Assembly (NCBI RefSeq): GCF_000341345.1
Contig: NC_020302.1
Coordinates: forward strand, 1,902,075 to 1,966,074
DNA length: 64,000 bases
Origin: Corynebacterium halotolerans YIM 70093 = DSM 44683
GTDB lineage: Bacteria > Actinomycetota > Actinomycetes > Mycobacteriales > Mycobacteriaceae
Direction: 5' to 3'
Positions 46,130 to 54,089 of this stretch are shown here, one piece after another. How positions within the stretch are numbered: the stretch's first letter is position 1; the number at the start of each line of letters is the position of its first letter. Below the pieces are notes generated by a model, which was given only the letters and a program-made list of their open reading frames with translations, did not search any database and was not told where the DNA came from. The position numbers and the translations under genes were made by a program.

Positions 46130-46252
46130 ATGGACCCTCTCACCCACATCTTCACCGCCTACGCCGAGTTCACCCTGGCAGCCTTCCAGTTCCTGCTCAC
46201 CCTCGGCATCCCCGAGCACACCCTGGAGATGCTCATCGCGCAGTACCTGTAG
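46130..46252 (+). CDS. 40-aa hydrophobic/amphipathic small protein
   Basis: [20 protein letters not shown] followed by a second half ending LEMLIAQYL. There is no signal peptide; it is mostly helical and hydrophobic with few charges. ATG 46130 is 8 bp after GAAAG. In size, lack of signal and amphipathic helix it resembles the small channel-forming proteins PorA and PorH of corynebacteria, although I see no direct sequence match. It lies alone between divergent tex and phoD; the remaining gap to 46385 shows only the phoD ribosome-binding site (GGAAGGAAG). Confidence 0.6.
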   Translation: MDPLTHIFTAYAEFTLAAFQFLLTLGIPEHTLEMLIAQYL

Positions 46253-46385
46253 CCGCGGGACCATGCGGCCACCTGAAGTTCACGGGACAGCAAGGCCGTG
46301 GCGGTTCCCCCTTAACCTGCCGGCCCTAGCCTCGGTGCGTCCATAAGACCTGGGTGGAACCCAGATTCCCTGGAAGGAAGCATCG

Positions 46386-47951
46386 ATGCCGTTCAATCGC
46401 CGTTCTTTTCTCACTGCCGCCGGACTCGCCGGAGCAGGAGCTCTGTTTGCCCCCACGGCCCGGGCACTGAGCTCGTCGAGCAGCCTCAGCAGCCTCAGCT
46501 CCTCAAACGGACTGCTGGTCCCCGACCGCCCCACCCTGACCCACGGCGTGGCCACCGGTGACGTGCGCCCCGACGGTGCCCTGCTGTGGACCCGGACGGA
46601 CCGCCCGGCGCGCCTGTACGTCGAGACCGCCGCCACCGAGCAATTCAACAACTCCCTCACCTTCCGCGGCGATGTGCTCACCCCCGACTCCGGCGGCACG
46701 GGCAAGCTGCGTCTGACCGGGCTGGAGCCGGGTCAGCAGATCCACTACCGGGTCCACGTCGAGGACCTTCACACCGGGTTACTCTCCGAGCCGATCGGCG
46801 GCACATTCCGCACTGCCCCGGCGAACCGGCGGGACATCCGCTTCCACTGGTCGGCGGACGTGGCGGGGCAGGGCTACGGCATCAACCCGGAGATCGGCGG
46901 CATGACCGGCTGGGCCACCATAGCCTCCCGCAATCCGGACTTCTTCCTCCACTCCGGCGACACCATCTACGCCGACAACCCGATCGAGGAGACCGTCGTC
47001 CTGGAGGACGGCCGCATCTGGCGCAACGTCACCACCGAGGCCAAGAGTCGCGTGGCCCAGAGCCTCGACGACTACCGCGGCAACTACGCCTACAACCTTC
47101 TCGACGACAACTACCGCGCCTTCAACTCCCAGGTGCCGTCGATCGTGCAGTGGGACGACCACGAGACCGTGAACAACTGGTACCCGGGTGAGACCCTGGA
47201 CCTTCCGGAGTACAACGAGACCAGCGCCGATGTACTGGCCGCCCGGGCTTTCCAGGCCTTCCACGAGTGGCAGCCGGTGGATCCGACCATGGCGGTCGAC
47301 GGGCGCATCTACCGGAAGATCTCCTACGGTCCGCTGCTGGACATCTTCATCCTGGACATGCGCTCCTACAAGGACCCCAACCCGCTCAACTACCGCGGCA
47401 CCGACTCCGACGGCCACGTTCTCGGCGCGGAGCAGGAGAAGTGGCTGATCGACTCCGTCACCGCCTCGACCGCCACGTGGAAGATCATCGCCAACGACCT
47501 GCCGCTGGGCATCATCGTCCCCGACGGCGAGCACCAGGAGGGTGTGGCCGACGGCGGCCCCGGCGCGCCCGCCGGCCGCGAGGTGGAGCTGGCCCGGGTG
47601 CTGCGCGGCATCCGGGAGGTGCGCAACGTGGTGTGGCTGACCGGCGACGTCCACTACACCGCCGCGCACCACTACCACCCGGAGCGCGCCGCGTTCCAGG
47701 ACTTCTCCCCGTTCTGGGAATTCGTCTCCGGCCCGCTCAACGCCGGTGGCTTCGGCCCCAACGACATGGACTCCACCTTCGGCCCCGAGGTGGTCTACTA
47801 CCACGGCCCGGATCACGCGAACCAGTCCCCGCTGGACGATATCCAGCACTTCGGCGAGGTGGACATCAACGGCGAGACCCGGGAGCTGACCGTGCGCCTG
47901 CTGACCACCCGCGGGACGGAGCTGTTCACCCAGGTGCTGCCGGCGCAGTAG
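46386..47951 (+). CDS. phoD: PhoD-family alkaline phosphatase, Tat-exported
   Basis: A 521-aa secreted phosphodiesterase/phosphomonoesterase. The Tat signal NRRSFLTAAGLAGAGALF (cleavage near ARA at residue 27) precedes a Ser-rich linker. Metal-site motifs are in order: HWSADVAGQG, FLHSGDTIYADNP, QWDDHETVNNWYPGE, DIFILDMRSYKD and WLTGDVHYTAAHHYHPE. These fit the iron/calcium PhoD fold. It scavenges phosphate outside the cytoplasm; control by phosphate starvation is expected for the family, but I could not define a PhoR box. Confidence 0.93.
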   Translation: MPFNRRSFLTAAGLAGAGALFAPTARALSSSSSLSSLSSSNGLLVPDRPTLTHGVATGDVRPDGALLWTRTDRPARLYVETAATEQFNNSLTFRGDVLTPDSGGTGKLRLTGLEPGQQIHYRVHVEDLHTGLLSEPIGGTFRTAPANRRDIRFHWSADVAGQGYGINPEIGGMTGWATIASRNPDFFLHSGDTIYADNPIEETVVLEDGRIWRNVTTEAKSRVAQSLDDYRGNYAYNLLDDNYRAFNSQVPSIVQWDDHETVNNWYPGETLDLPEYNETSADVLAARAFQAFHEWQPVDPTMAVDGRIYRKISYGPLLDIFILDMRSYKDPNPLNYRGTDSDGHVLGAEQEKWLIDSVTASTATWKIIANDLPLGIIVPDGEHQEGVADGGPGAPAGREVELARVLRGIREVRNVVWLTGDVHYTAAHHYHPERAAFQDFSPFWEFVSGPLNAGGFGPNDMDSTFGPEVVYYHGPDHANQSPLDDIQHFGEVDINGETRELTVRLLTTRGTELFTQVLPAQ

Positions 47952-47960
47952 CCCGCCCCG

Positions 47961-48287
47961 CTACGGCCGCGACCGCTTCGGTGCCCGGGTCTTCCAGGCC
48001 TCGGCGAGAAATTCAGCGGGCTCCCCGTCATCCACCCGGTCGAGCCGGACCGGCACGCTGGCGTGGCCGCGGTAGTGGTCGGTGGGGAAGAGCTTCTCCG
48101 GCCCGGAGCGCAGCAGGATCTTCTTGTCCTCGGGATCCGGCCGCCCGCAGACGAGAACCCCGGGTTCCTCGTGGGGGCGGGCGAAGATCCTGCCCGCCGC
48201 GTGGAAGCCCGGGGTGCCGTAGAAGGTCTTCTCGGTCACCTCCGGCGGACGGGTGGCCGCCCGGCGGACGCGGCCCTCACCGTCCAT
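47961..48287 (-). CDS. MmcQ/YjbR family DNA-binding-like protein
   Basis: A 108-aa protein of the MmcQ/YjbR (CyaY-like) fold. Characteristic segments are EKTFYGTPGFHAAGRIFARP, KILLRSGPEKLFPTDHYRGH and the C-terminal AEFLAEAWKTRAPKR. Function unknown; double-wing DNA binding has been proposed for the family. The start is 6 bp after the stop of the next gene upstream, so the two are one unit. Converges on phoD. Confidence 0.85.
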   Translation of the reverse strand: MDGEGRVRRAATRPPEVTEKTFYGTPGFHAAGRIFARPHEEPGVLVCGRPDPEDKKILLRSGPEKLFPTDHYRGHASVPVRLDRVDDGEPAEFLAEAWKTRAPKRSRP

Positions 48288-48293
48288 GACCGG

Positions 48294-48665
48294 TCATCCG
48301 TCATGCTGCCAGGCGCAGGAGGCGGAGACACCCGGTTCGGTGTGGCCCTCGTGGGAGGTCCCGTACCAGTACGCGCCCGCAGGGAGCGCGGCGGTCACGG
48401 CCTTCGTGGCCTCCCGCAGGTCCAGATCCGAGGAACCGTTGACCACCACGCGGTGGAGGACCTCCACGCTCGGCGCATGCCCTTCGGTCTGAGCGAACTG
48501 GGCCACCAGCATATTGTCGGGCTCGCAGGTCAGATCCACGATCTGCGAGTGAACGGACTGTGCCTCGTAGCCGGAATCGGCGAGCTTGGCCGGCATCGCC
48601 TCCGCCACGTCGTCCCACTCGGAGGGGCGGATGAGCAGGTTCAGGTCGGTCGAGATCTCGCGCAT
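48294..48665 (-). CDS. hypothetical soluble protein
   Basis: A 123-aa protein I do not recognise. Soluble, acidic, with ISTDLNLLIRPSEWDDVAEA at the start, a central QIVDLTCEPDNMLVAQFAQ and a C-terminal GAYWYGTSHEGHTEPG containing two His. ATG 48665 follows GAGAGGAG. Co-transcribed with the MmcQ/YjbR gene (6-bp gap). Confidence 0.75.
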   Translation of the reverse strand: MREISTDLNLLIRPSEWDDVAEAMPAKLADSGYEAQSVHSQIVDLTCEPDNMLVAQFAQTEGHAPSVEVLHRVVVNGSSDLDLREATKAVTAALPAGAYWYGTSHEGHTEPGVSASCAWQHDG

Positions 48666-48757
48666 GGTCTACTCCTCTCGCGATGGTATCCGGTCGGTGC
48701 GTATGTTCCCCACGATACGCCCTGCATCCGGCGTGTTCCTGATCCCGAACTCCCCGG

Positions 48758-49642
48758 TCATTCCCCTTCCAGAGCCTCCCGGTCGCGCCCGCTCAGCTCT
48801 ACCTGCTCCAGCAGCTCCGGCCGCACCGCCCGCGTGCGCTTGAGCGCCTGATCGCGACGCCAGCGGTCGACGCGCGCGTGGTTGCCGGAGAACAGCACCT
48901 CCGGTACCTCGAGATCACGCCACACCCGGGGCTTGGTGTAGCTGGGCCCCTCGAGCAGCCCGTCGGAGAAGCTGTCCTCCTCGTGCGAGCGTCGGTTGCC
49001 CAGCACCCCGGGGATCAGGCGGACGACGGCCTCGGCGATGACCAGCACCGCCACCTCCCCGCCGATGAGCACGTAGTCGCCGATGGAGACCTCGCGCACC
49101 CGGTAGCGGTTCGCGGCATCATCGATGACGCGCTGGTCGATGCCCTCGTACCGCCCGCAGGCGAAGACGATGTGGCTCTCCTTCGACCACTCCTGTGCGT
49201 CGGACTGGGTGAAGGGTTTGCCTGCCGGGGTGGGCACGAGCAGCAGCGGTTTGCCGGCGTCCGCCCCCGGCTGCTTATCGACGCCGTCGTCGATGCCCTC
49301 GCTGCCGGTCAGGTCGTCGTGGCGTGGCTTGTGCAGATGCGGCAACGAGCTGGTCAGCTCCGCGGTACGCGTGGCCGCGCCGGTGCCCGCGGCGACGTCG
49401 TCCAGCGCCGGGCCCCACACGGTGGGCTTCATGACCATGCCCGGCCCGCCGCCGTAGGGGGTGTCGTCGACGGACTTGTGGACGTCGGTGGCCCAGGCGC
49501 GCAGGTCGTGCACGCCGACGGACAGGATCCCCTGTTCGATGGCCTTGCCCAGCAGCGCGTGGCGCAGGGGCTCGAGGTACTCGGGGAAAATGGTGACCAC
49601 ATCCAGGCGCAGGCCGGGGGTCGGGTTTTCGGCGGTGCTCAC
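48758..49642 (-). CDS. trmD: tRNA (guanine-N1)-methyltransferase
   Basis: A 294-aa SPOUT-class enzyme methylating G37 of tRNAs to prevent frameshifting. It starts at GTG 49642 ([20 protein letters not shown]). The knot motif [33 protein letters not shown], and [19 protein letters not shown] are standard. A polar insertion around residues 120-150 ([19 protein letters not shown]) makes it slightly longer than the E. coli enzyme. The open frame beyond 49642 is a shadow of the opposite-strand lipoprotein gene. Confidence 0.95.
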   Translation of the reverse strand: MSTAENPTPGLRLDVVTIFPEYLEPLRHALLGKAIEQGILSVGVHDLRAWATDVHKSVDDTPYGGGPGMVMKPTVWGPALDDVAAGTGAATRTAELTSSLPHLHKPRHDDLTGSEGIDDGVDKQPGADAGKPLLLVPTPAGKPFTQSDAQEWSKESHIVFACGRYEGIDQRVIDDAANRYRVREVSIGDYVLIGGEVAVLVIAEAVVRLIPGVLGNRRSHEEDSFSDGLLEGPSYTKPRVWRDLEVPEVLFSGNHARVDRWRRDQALKRTRAVRPELLEQVELSGRDREALEGE

Positions 49643-49729
49643 GGCAGTCAGCGTAGCAAGTGACCGACCGGGTTCCGCCCGGCAGGCGACCGGGCGACAG
49701 CCGGCCTGCCCGCGGTCTACCGTGGGGCC

Positions 49730-50386
49730 ATGAGCCCGATCGCACTCATCCCACGCCGAATCCCGCTGCTCCTCGGGGCCGGGGGCGCCCTCGCGGTTCT
49801 CACTGCCTGTGGGCAGGCCGATCCCGCGCCCCCGCCACCGGAGACGGTCACCGAAACCGCCACGACGACGGCCGCGCCGGTGCAGGAAGCCGGGGCCACG
49901 GATACCTCGGACACCACGGACACCCGGGCGGACGGCGCTGAGTCTCCCCCTCCTCCCGGCGCCTGCCACACGGACGGGCTGGACATCTCGCTGGTGGCGC
50001 AGCAGGGGGCGGCCGGCAGCGTCATCCACACCCTGGGTTTCACCAACACCACCGACGCCCCCTGCGAGCTGACCGGCTTTCCCGGAGTGAGTCTCGTGGG
50101 ATACGGGGACGGCACCCAGATCGGGGCCGCGGCCGTGCGGGAGGCGCGGCGGGAACCGCAGCCGGTCTCCCTCGCCCCCGGCGGGACGGCGCACGCCGAC
50201 GTGCGGACCAGCCGCGCGGAAATCCATGATCCCGCGGCCTGCGGCGGGGTCGTGCCGGCCGACGGGCTGCGGATCTACCCGCCGGGCAACACCGCGGCCG
50301 CCTTCCTCCCGGTTGAAGGCATGACCGGCTGCAGCTCCGGGGAGGTGGAACTGCTCACCGTGCGACCGGTGACCCCGGCCGCGTGA
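49730..50386 (+). CDS. DUF4232 lipoprotein
   Basis: A 218-aa exported lipoprotein: lipobox LTAC (Cys27) after a hydrophobic signal, a Pro/Thr/Asp linker (about 30-78), then a DUF4232 immunoglobulin-like domain with paired Cys ([47 protein letters not shown]). Family members are secreted or surface proteins of actinobacteria without assigned function. It is inserted on the opposite strand between trmD and rimM, which are usually adjacent. Confidence 0.87.
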   Translation: MSPIALIPRRIPLLLGAGGALAVLTACGQADPAPPPPETVTETATTTAAPVQEAGATDTSDTTDTRADGAESPPPPGACHTDGLDISLVAQQGAAGSVIHTLGFTNTTDAPCELTGFPGVSLVGYGDGTQIGAAAVREARREPQPVSLAPGGTAHADVRTSRAEIHDPAACGGVVPADGLRIYPPGNTAAAFLPVEGMTGCSSGEVELLTVRPVTPAA

Positions 50387-50426
50387 TGACACCCGCCTGA
50401 GCGGTACCCGCGGGCGCCGACACGCG

Positions 50427-50930
50427 TCACAGCTCGAGCAGCCCCTCGGGCGGGGTGATGGTGCAGGTGCCGGCCTCGAGGTCGACCTCGGGGACGATGT
50501 CGTGGACGAAGGGGATGAGCGTTTCCTTGCCGCCACTCAGCTCGACCTCGAGGATCTCGCCGGCGGGGCCGTGGATGACGCCGGTGACCTCGCCGATGTC
50601 GTCGCCGTCGTGGATGACGCGCAGGCCCTCGAGCTCGTGGTCGTAGAAGCCGTCGTCGTCCCCGTCGCTCTCGAGCGGGGCAGCGAAGAAACGGACCCCG
50701 CGCAGGGAGTCGGCGGCGGTGCGGTCGGGCACCTCCTCGAACTTGATGAGCAGCCGGTTCTGGTGGGGGCGCACGGTGGCGACGGTCAGCTCGTGTTCCC
50801 TGCCACCCTGCCGACCGTCGAGGACCTCGCCGACGGCGAAGCGGATCCCGGGTTCGTCGGTGGTGGGTTCGACGACGACCTCGCCACGGATGCCGTGGGA
50901 CTTGATCACGCGTCCGATCATCAATTCCAT
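50427..50930 (-). CDS. rimM: 16S rRNA processing protein RimM
   Basis: A 167-aa ribosome maturation factor binding S19. It starts [20 protein letters not shown] at ATG 50930. The N-terminal beta-barrel and the C-terminal PRC-barrel ([40 protein letters not shown]) are complete. It is separated from trmD by the plus-strand lipoprotein gene and from rpsP by three plus-strand genes. Confidence 0.94.
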   Translation of the reverse strand: MELMIGRVIKSHGIRGEVVVEPTTDEPGIRFAVGEVLDGRQGGREHELTVATVRPHQNRLLIKFEEVPDRTAADSLRGVRFFAAPLESDGDDDGFYDHELEGLRVIHDGDDIGEVTGVIHGPAGEILEVELSGGKETLIPFVHDIVPEVDLEAGTCTITPPEGLLEL

Positions 50931-51053
50931 GGGTCCCGAGCTTATCGGAGGACGCGTCCCGCCCTGCAGGGCAGGGGAACTTTCCGGGACGCCACTCCGG
51001 GCGGCGGATAGGCTCGGGGTGGCCAGCACAGATCCGCCAGCCGAGGAGTACGC

Positions 51054-51492
51054 ATGCCGGAGCACCCGCAGTCCCCCGTCCCCGTCGACACCCCCGAGGG
51101 CTTCGGGGAGGCGGGGATCCGCGGCTCCGGCCCGATGACGGTCCTGCCGCTCACGGAGCTCTCCCCCACCCCGGACCCGAGGCGCCCGCGCCCGGCCGTC
51201 GCGCGCCTGCTGCAGGGTGACGGCGCGAACCTCATCACCTTCACCTTCGCCCCGGGCCAGAACCTGCCCGACCACCGGGCGGCCCACCCGATCACGGTCC
51301 AGTGCGTCTCCGGCACCCTCGACTTCGGCTGCGGCGGCGAGACCGCGCGTCTGGCTCCGGGAACGGTGATCCACCTGCGCGAGCATGTCGTCCACCGCGT
51401 GGACTGCCCCGCCGACGCACCGGACGAGGCGAACGTGCTGCTGTTGACGATGCTCACCGGGGGGGGGGCGCCACCAGGGCCGGGAAGCGTAG
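51054..51492 (+). CDS. cupin-domain protein, frame affected by a G10 tract
   Basis: A single-domain cupin: LITFTFAPGQNLPDHRAAHP, VQCVSGTLDFGCGGETARLA and PGTVIHLREHVVHRVDCP give both cupin motifs. As written, the frame passes through ten G (51459-51468) and stays open to 52697, overlapping the next gene in another frame, which is implausible. With nine G it would stop at TAG 51490-51492, giving 145 aa, normal for the family. I therefore give the end at that TAG. The tract is either a slippage site or a sequencing error. Start ATG 51054 follows GAGGAG. Confidence 0.7.
51459..51468 (+). repeat. G10 homopolymer in the cupin gene
   Basis: Ten consecutive G near the 3' end of the cupin coding region. 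Tracts of this length are slippage-prone; losing one G restores a normal stop. Confidence 0.9.
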
Positions 51493-51621
51493 GAAGCGCG
51501 GGCGTCCGAGGGGAATCCGCGGTCATCGCCGCCGCTCACGCCGATACTGGTGCGCTGATGCGCGGAAACTGGCAGATTTGGGGGAAGACATATTGCCTTT
51601 CCCTTGGAAGAGGTGACGTTG

Positions 51622-52614
51622 ATGGCACTGGGAGCGGTACAGCGCGAGGAGATGCCGGAGACTCAGCAGCGGGCGCTCAAACGCGCGACGATCCTGATGT
51701 GGGTGACCGTCGCCTATCTGGTCGTCGACACCGTCATTCTGTTCCTGATCAAGGGCAACTCGCAGGCCATGCAGGCCGCGTGGGTGCAGGATCTGCTGGC
51801 GTTGATCCCCCCACTGGCGTTTCTCATCGGCACCCGTGTCCTCTCCCGCCGGGCGAGCAAGGACCATCCGTACGGATTCCACCAGTCCATGGATACCGCG
51901 CACTTCGTGTCCGCGATGGCGCTGCTGGCGTTCGGTGGTTTCCTGCTCGGCCAGTCGGTCATGTCCCTGGTCACGGCCGAACGTCCCGGAATCGGCCTGA
52001 TGGTGATCTTCGGTCTCGAGATCTGGCACGGCTGGGTGATGATCGGCTTCATGTTCCTGGGTACCTTCCCGCCGTTGATTCTCGGCCGGATGAAGATCGG
52101 GCCGGCCAAACAGCTGCACAACAAGGTCCTGTTCACGGACAGCAAGATGAACAAGGCCGACTGGCTGTCGTCCCTGGCGACCATCCTCGGTGTCACCGGA
52201 ATCGGCCTCGGTATCTGGTGGGCGGACGCGGTGGCCGCGATCATCATCTCACTCGACATCCTCTGGGACGGGATCCAGAACATGAAGGCCTCACTCGATT
52301 CGCTCGTCGACGCCATCCCCCGCAAGCTCGACAGCAGGGAACCGCATCCGCTGCCGGCCCGGCTCAACCGCATCCTCCTCGACCTTCCGTGGGTGAAGGA
52401 GGCCGGGTGCCGGGTCCGCGAGGAGGGGCAGGTCTTCCACATCGAGGCCTTCGTGGTCCCCGGGGATCCCGATTCCACCCCCATCGAGCAGCTGATCGAC
52501 GCGCGCGAGAAATGCCGGGAGCTGGACTGGAAGATTCTCGACGTCGTCGTGGTTCCCGTCGACGAATTGTCCCCGCTGCTGAATACCGATACCCGGGTCC
52601 CCGCCGACGACTGA
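51622..52614 (+). CDS. cation diffusion facilitator family transporter, atypical metal site
   Basis: A 330-aa membrane protein with six predicted helices and a C-terminal cytoplasmic ferredoxin-like domain (GCRVREEGQVFHIEAFVVPG...KCRELDWKILDVVVVPVDE). ATG 51622 lies 8 bp after GAAGAGG; an in-frame start at 51604 is possible. The CDF hallmark RASKDHPYGFHQ is present. The transport-site residues differ: in helix II the second Asp of the usual DxxxxxxD is replaced (AWVQDLLALIPP), and in helix V the usual HxxxD reads MNKAD. Metal specificity is probably unusual or altered. Confidence 0.87.
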   Translation: MALGAVQREEMPETQQRALKRATILMWVTVAYLVVDTVILFLIKGNSQAMQAAWVQDLLALIPPLAFLIGTRVLSRRASKDHPYGFHQSMDTAHFVSAMALLAFGGFLLGQSVMSLVTAERPGIGLMVIFGLEIWHGWVMIGFMFLGTFPPLILGRMKIGPAKQLHNKVLFTDSKMNKADWLSSLATILGVTGIGLGIWWADAVAAIIISLDILWDGIQNMKASLDSLVDAIPRKLDSREPHPLPARLNRILLDLPWVKEAGCRVREEGQVFHIEAFVVPGDPDSTPIEQLIDAREKCRELDWKILDVVVVPVDELSPLLNTDTRVPADD

Positions 52615-52703
52615 CTGCCGACGACCACCTGCAGCCGGTTTCCCTCCGGTACCTTATAAAGAAACCCTTATCGTTGGGGACGAACCGGAGGAGGTGAACC
52701 CGG

Positions 52704-53135
52704 GTGGCGGAGCAACTGAAGACCCTGAATCATCTGGCGGATCTGGAGGAGATGGCCGCCTCGGAGCCCGGCCTGCACGTCCGTTACTCCGAGGGGCCGG
52801 ACAATGACGCCTCGGGCGGCAGCACCGACACGGAGAGCGGCCTGGAACTTCCCGGCCTGTCGGTCAATCCGCTGAACCCCGAGTCCTGGTGGACCCGCCC
52901 GCTCGGGGACTGGATCGCCCGTCAGCTGTGCCAGTACAAGCACCTCCAGGAGAAGAACCCCGAGCGCTTCGCCTGGGTGCTGCGTGGGAGACAGGTCGGG
53001 CGCGGGCCCGACTGCGAACCGCTGCTGGTCGACATCTCCCCCATCGCCCGCCTGTCCCCGGCGCTGCTCGCCGAGGCCGAACGCCGTTACCGGGAGAACT
53101 TCGACGCCGGACAGGGGCCGGAGGACGGCTGCTGA
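52704..53135 (+). CDS. DUF6098 family protein
   Basis: A 143-aa soluble actinobacterial protein. It starts at GTG 52704 after GGAGGTGAAC. The conserved order is visible: LADLEEMAASEPGLHVRYSE, then LELPGLSVNPLNPESWW, WIARQLCQYKHLQEKNP and AWVLRGRQVGRGPDCEPLLV. Function unknown. 89 bp after the CDF gene on the same strand, so possibly co-transcribed; ends at a bidirectional terminator. Confidence 0.85.
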   Translation: MAEQLKTLNHLADLEEMAASEPGLHVRYSEGPDNDASGGSTDTESGLELPGLSVNPLNPESWWTRPLGDWIARQLCQYKHLQEKNPERFAWVLRGRQVGRGPDCEPLLVDISPIARLSPALLAEAERRYRENFDAGQGPEDGC

Positions 53136-53181
53136 CAGCGCGATGTCGGGCGCCCACAGCAGCTCCCGCACACAGAAACGC

Positions 53182-53225
53182 CGACACCGCACCGGCCCCG
53201 TTTCCGGGACTACGGTGCGGTGTCG
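53182..53225. terminator. hairpin terminator between convergent DUF6098 and rpsP genes
   Basis: 13-bp perfect stem CGACACCGCACCG / CGGTGCGGTGTCG with a GC-rich inner loop. Sits between the two convergent stops; T runs are short (TTT on the minus side), so it may act in both directions. Confidence 0.75.
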
Positions 53226-53273
53226 TCGGTGAAAGGCGCCCGCAGGCGCCTCACGGCGCGGTGGGCGGCAGAA

Positions 53274-53747
53274 TTACTCTGCGGACTCCTCGGCCGGAGC
53301 CTCCTCGGAAGCCTCGGCGGCGGCCTTCTCGGTCGCCTCCTTGGCCTCCTTCTCCTCCTTGGCCTTCTTCCGCTTCTCGGTGACGGCCTCGACGGTCGGG
53401 CCGTCGTTGGCCTCGGCCAGGGCCTGGTTGAACAGGTCCAGCTTGGACGGCTTCTCGGCGGCGACCTTCAGGGTGCCCTCGGCGCCCTCGAGGCCCTTGG
53501 CCTTCTGCCAGTCACCGGTGACCTTCAGCAGGGCGAGAACCGGCTCGGTCGGCTGGGCGCCGACACCCAGCCAGTACTGGGCACGCTCGGAGTCGATCTG
53601 GATGAGGGACGGCTCCTGCTTCGGCTCGTAGGTGCCGATGTTCTCGATGACCTTGCCGTCGCGGCGGTTGCGGGCGTCGGCGATGACGACGCGGTAGTGC
53701 GGGGTGCGGATCTTGCCGATGCGCTGCAGCTTGATCTTGACAGCCAT
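53274..53747 (-). CDS. rpsP: 30S ribosomal protein S16
   Basis: A 157-aa ribosomal protein. The core ([34 protein letters not shown] [39 protein letters not shown]) is followed by a 70-residue Lys/Glu/Ala-rich tail ([20 protein letters not shown]), longer than in E. coli and typical of actinobacteria. Usually first in the rpsP-rimM-trmD-rplS operon, here isolated. Confidence 0.96.
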   Translation of the reverse strand: MAVKIKLQRIGKIRTPHYRVVIADARNRRDGKVIENIGTYEPKQEPSLIQIDSERAQYWLGVGAQPTEPVLALLKVTGDWQKAKGLEGAEGTLKVAAEKPSKLDLFNQALAEANDGPTVEAVTEKRKKAKEEKEAKEATEKAAAEASEEAPAEESAE

Positions 53748-54014
53748 GGTGGCTCCTTTTTCTGGTCACTGGGCAGTTCAGGCACCCGCCGACGTGTTCC
53801 GGCGGGCCGGTTCAACCCTTGGATTTTCCTGCGTGTGACTCAGACCGGCCGACCGGGGTCGGTGGCGGTATGACGCAGGGAGGAAAGTTTTCGCGTGCCG
53901 GCCGCGGGCGGTTTCCCGTGCTCCCGGGCGGACAACTCGAACCACTATACCGGCTGCGGGTGCGGATCCGGAAATCCCCCCCTCACCCGCCGGGCCGACG
54001 GGGCCATCGCAGGA

Positions 54015-54058
54015 CAAAACCCCGGCCCGCCGCCACACCGGCGACGCGGAACCGGGGT
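54015..54058 (-). terminator. intrinsic terminator after ffh (minus strand)
   Basis: On the minus strand, ACCCCGG ... CCGGGGT followed by TTTTG, about 30 bp after the ffh stop. The loop itself contains a further GCCGGTGTGGCGGC hairpin. Confidence 0.8.
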
Positions 54059-54089
54059 CTCCCGCGCGTGGACATGCCCGAGGGATCGG

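Noticed and set aside
43624..46329. 901-aa plus-strand open frame opposite tex
   Set aside because: Val/Leu/Gly/Asp-rich mirror of tex; no ribosome-binding site.
49643..50536. Upstream extension of the trmD frame
   Set aside because: Complement of the DUF4232 lipoprotein gene; TrmD begins at GTG 49642.
51493..52697. Continuation of the cupin frame over the CDF gene
   Set aside because: Arg/Gly/Pro-rich shadow translation; caused by the G10 frame and not homologous to cupins.
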